In this document: positions 5,407 through 6,535 of the stretch, one piece after another
Layout: every line of letters starts with the position of its first letter
Numbering within the stretch: position 1 is the first letter of the stretch
NCBI GenBank assembly: GCA_002788755.1
Contig: PFRW01000017.1
Location: 1 to 6,535, forward strand
Length of the DNA stretch: 6,535 bases
Origin: Candidatus Peregrinibacteria bacterium CG_4_9_14_0_2_um_filter_41_14
GTDB lineage: Bacteria > Patescibacteriota > Gracilibacteria > UBA1369 > UM-FILTER-41-14
Direction of reading: 5' to 3'
Notes under the pieces: model-generated
Database searches by the model: none
What the model saw: only the letters and a program-made list of their open reading frames with translations
Told to the model about the DNA's origin: nothing
Program-made: the position numbers and the translations under genes

Positions 5407-6535
5407 TTACACACCAGTATTAGCTCTCATCTTAGCTTCATTCAACATTCCTCGTTGCCCCATATCATATATAAACTGAGCAAATTGAGCACGTGTAATC
5501 ACGTTATTACCAAACGGCAATGTTAGACCATTACGTCCCAAGAATTCATAGTAATTAGTCCACCAAGGATTAAGATTTTGGTTAATAAACGGCAACGCCG
5601 CATTTAACACTTGTCCAACCCTAGCAGCTTCCAGTACTACTTTAGCACTTTCCGCCCAAGTAATTTGTTGCAAAGGACGCATTGTACCATCGGGATATCC
5701 ACGCAAAATTGTTTTATCAAACCTAAGAGCACATTTAATTTCTGACATAAACCAGTAAGCCTCCATATTATTAACGTAACCAGCTAAATCACTAAAGTTC
5801 ATCGCACCATCCACGGGTGTGTAATAATACTGATTAGGCCTCACAGGAAGACACCCCAACGTCAATCCGGACAATCGATTAGAAATAGCAAACACTTCAC
5901 TACGAATTAAAGTTTGCTCCGGATTAAACACCCGCCCGCCACTAGTCAGTGTGCCACGCATAATCCCTAAATCATAAACATACTTAATGGCAGCCCCAGC
6001 CGGGTGATTAGCAGGTACATCTACATATGAAGCACCAGTATTTGGCGGTTGAATACTAAAGCCATTTGGCAAACTAAACGGTTCACTGGAATCATAATAT
6101 TTAACCCCATCTACCGTAATTCGACCATAATAATAATATTCACCCGCCGGCAGATTCGGTGTTCTCACCGTCCCATTCATCCCCGGACAACCAACGCCTA
6201 AAGTACAAACGTAAGAGTTAGCAGGCAACACAGCAGCATCATGAAAGTCCAATGTATAAACAGCCACACCATCACTTTTTCTAAGTACATTAACCACAAC
6301 ACTAGATGACGGCATAGTAGTAGTAACCACTGGTAACTTTGGATCAGTTCCAAAGGTTACATCGATGTAATGAGATGTAGTGGGTTCACAAGCGTCGCCC
6401 ACGCCATTATCGTCAATATCTGTTTGACTTGTATTAGCAACAATGGGACAGTTATCGGCTGTATCTAAAATAATATCGTTATCATCATCGGTATCACAAG
6501 CATTACCTTGTGTATCACTATCTGTATTTAACTGA
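5407..6535 (-). CDS. Surface protein with thrombospondin type 3 repeats and three SLH domains, N-terminal part outside the window
   Basis: The frame is open to the right edge, giving 375 visible residues; the GTG at 6402 is an internal valine codon, not a start. Residues 1-46 are Asp-rich thrombospondin type 3 repeats (ACDTDDDND, DNCPIVANTSQTDIDDNG, GDACEP) with the calcium-binding Asp pattern and paired cysteines. Residues about 50-160 form a beta-rich, probably Ig-like domain with LPAGEYYYYGRI. Three S-layer homology domains follow: about 169-223 (YVDVPANHPAGAAIKYVYDL, RSEVFAISNRL), 245-306 (NFSDLAG, RGYPDGTMRP, WAESAKVVLEA) and 318-364 (NPWWTNYYEFLGRNGLTL, ITRAQFAQFIYDM). SLH domains normally tether proteins to cell-wall polymers, so this is an exported, Ca2+-dependent envelope protein. 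Its ligand or substrate is unknown and the signal peptide must lie off-window. A hairpin terminator follows the stop. Confidence 0.88.
   Translation of the reverse strand, partial: QLNTDSDTQGNACDTDDDNDIILDTADNCPIVANTSQTDIDDNGVGDACEPTTSHYIDVTFGTDPKLPVVTTTMPSSSVVVNVLRKSDGVAVYTLDFHDAAVLPANSYVCTLGVGCPGMNGTVRTPNLPAGEYYYYGRITVDGVKYYDSSEPFSLPNGFSIQPPNTGASYVDVPANHPAGAAIKYVYDLGIMRGTLTSGGRVFNPEQTLIRSEVFAISNRLSGLTLGCLPVRPNQYYYTPVDGAMNFSDLAGYVNNMEAYWFMSEIKCALRFDKTILRGYPDGTMRPLQQITWAESAKVVLEAARVGQVLNAALPFINQNLNPWWTNYYEFLGRNGLTLPFGNNVITRAQFAQFIYDMGQRGMLNEAKMRANTGV

Noticed and set aside
1..6535. UGA recoding (genetic code 25) as in Gracilibacteria or Absconditabacteria
   Set aside because: No in-frame TGA occurs inside any long gene. 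The seven stops are six TAA and one TAG, so recoding is neither needed nor indicated, though absence of TGA stops means it is not formally excluded.

Overview
The window is about 6.5 kb of AT-rich DNA from a bacterium. It begins inside the essential ribosome-assembly GTPase gene der and ends inside a gene for a secreted, calcium-binding-repeat protein with S-layer homology (SLH) domains. The only forward-strand gene is der; everything else I can support lies on the minus strand. Two SLH-type surface proteins, thrombospondin type 3 repeats, a compact layout and an apparent lack of Shine-Dalgarno sequences would fit a Patescibacteria/CPR lineage, possibly of Peregrinibacteria type. That placement is inference from gene content only. 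The long reading frames contain no in-frame TGA, so nothing points to UGA recoding.

Layout: (1) 1-822, the C-terminal part of Der (second G domain plus KH-like domain). (2) 819-2027, an AI-2E/PerM-family membrane protein, convergent with der; the two genes share a TTAA that forms both stop codons. (3) 2059-4353, a 764-residue exported protein with two ASH/choice-of-anchor-D-like beta domains, FlgD-like Ig domains and a C-terminal SLH-like region. It has a good sigma70-type promoter and probably forms an operon with the AI-2E gene. (4) 4434-5387, a toxin-antitoxin island: an orphan hicB-like gene followed by what looks like the last ~20 codons of a deleted hicA, then an intact hicBA pair. (5) 5407-6535, the C-terminal 375 residues of a TSP3-repeat and SLH-domain protein, open at the right edge.

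The most interesting part is 4434-5387. The intact hicBA pair is bracketed by two identical 45-bp direct repeats, each holding an 11-bp perfect-stem hairpin placed as a terminator for the preceding minus-strand gene. At its minus-strand exit each repeat carries TTGACT, which in the upstream copy forms the -35 box of a plausible hicBA promoter. Inside the repeats, a 16-bp perfect inverted repeat fills the spacer of that promoter at one end and covers the hicA stop codon at the other. Together this looks like a self-contained cassette of terminator, promoter, antitoxin, toxin and terminator, inserted beside an older hicB-hicA pair that has lost its toxin.

No stretch over 300 bases lacks a gene. 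The gaps at 4354-4504, 4724-4845 and 5288-5406 hold the promoters, repeats and remnant listed below.
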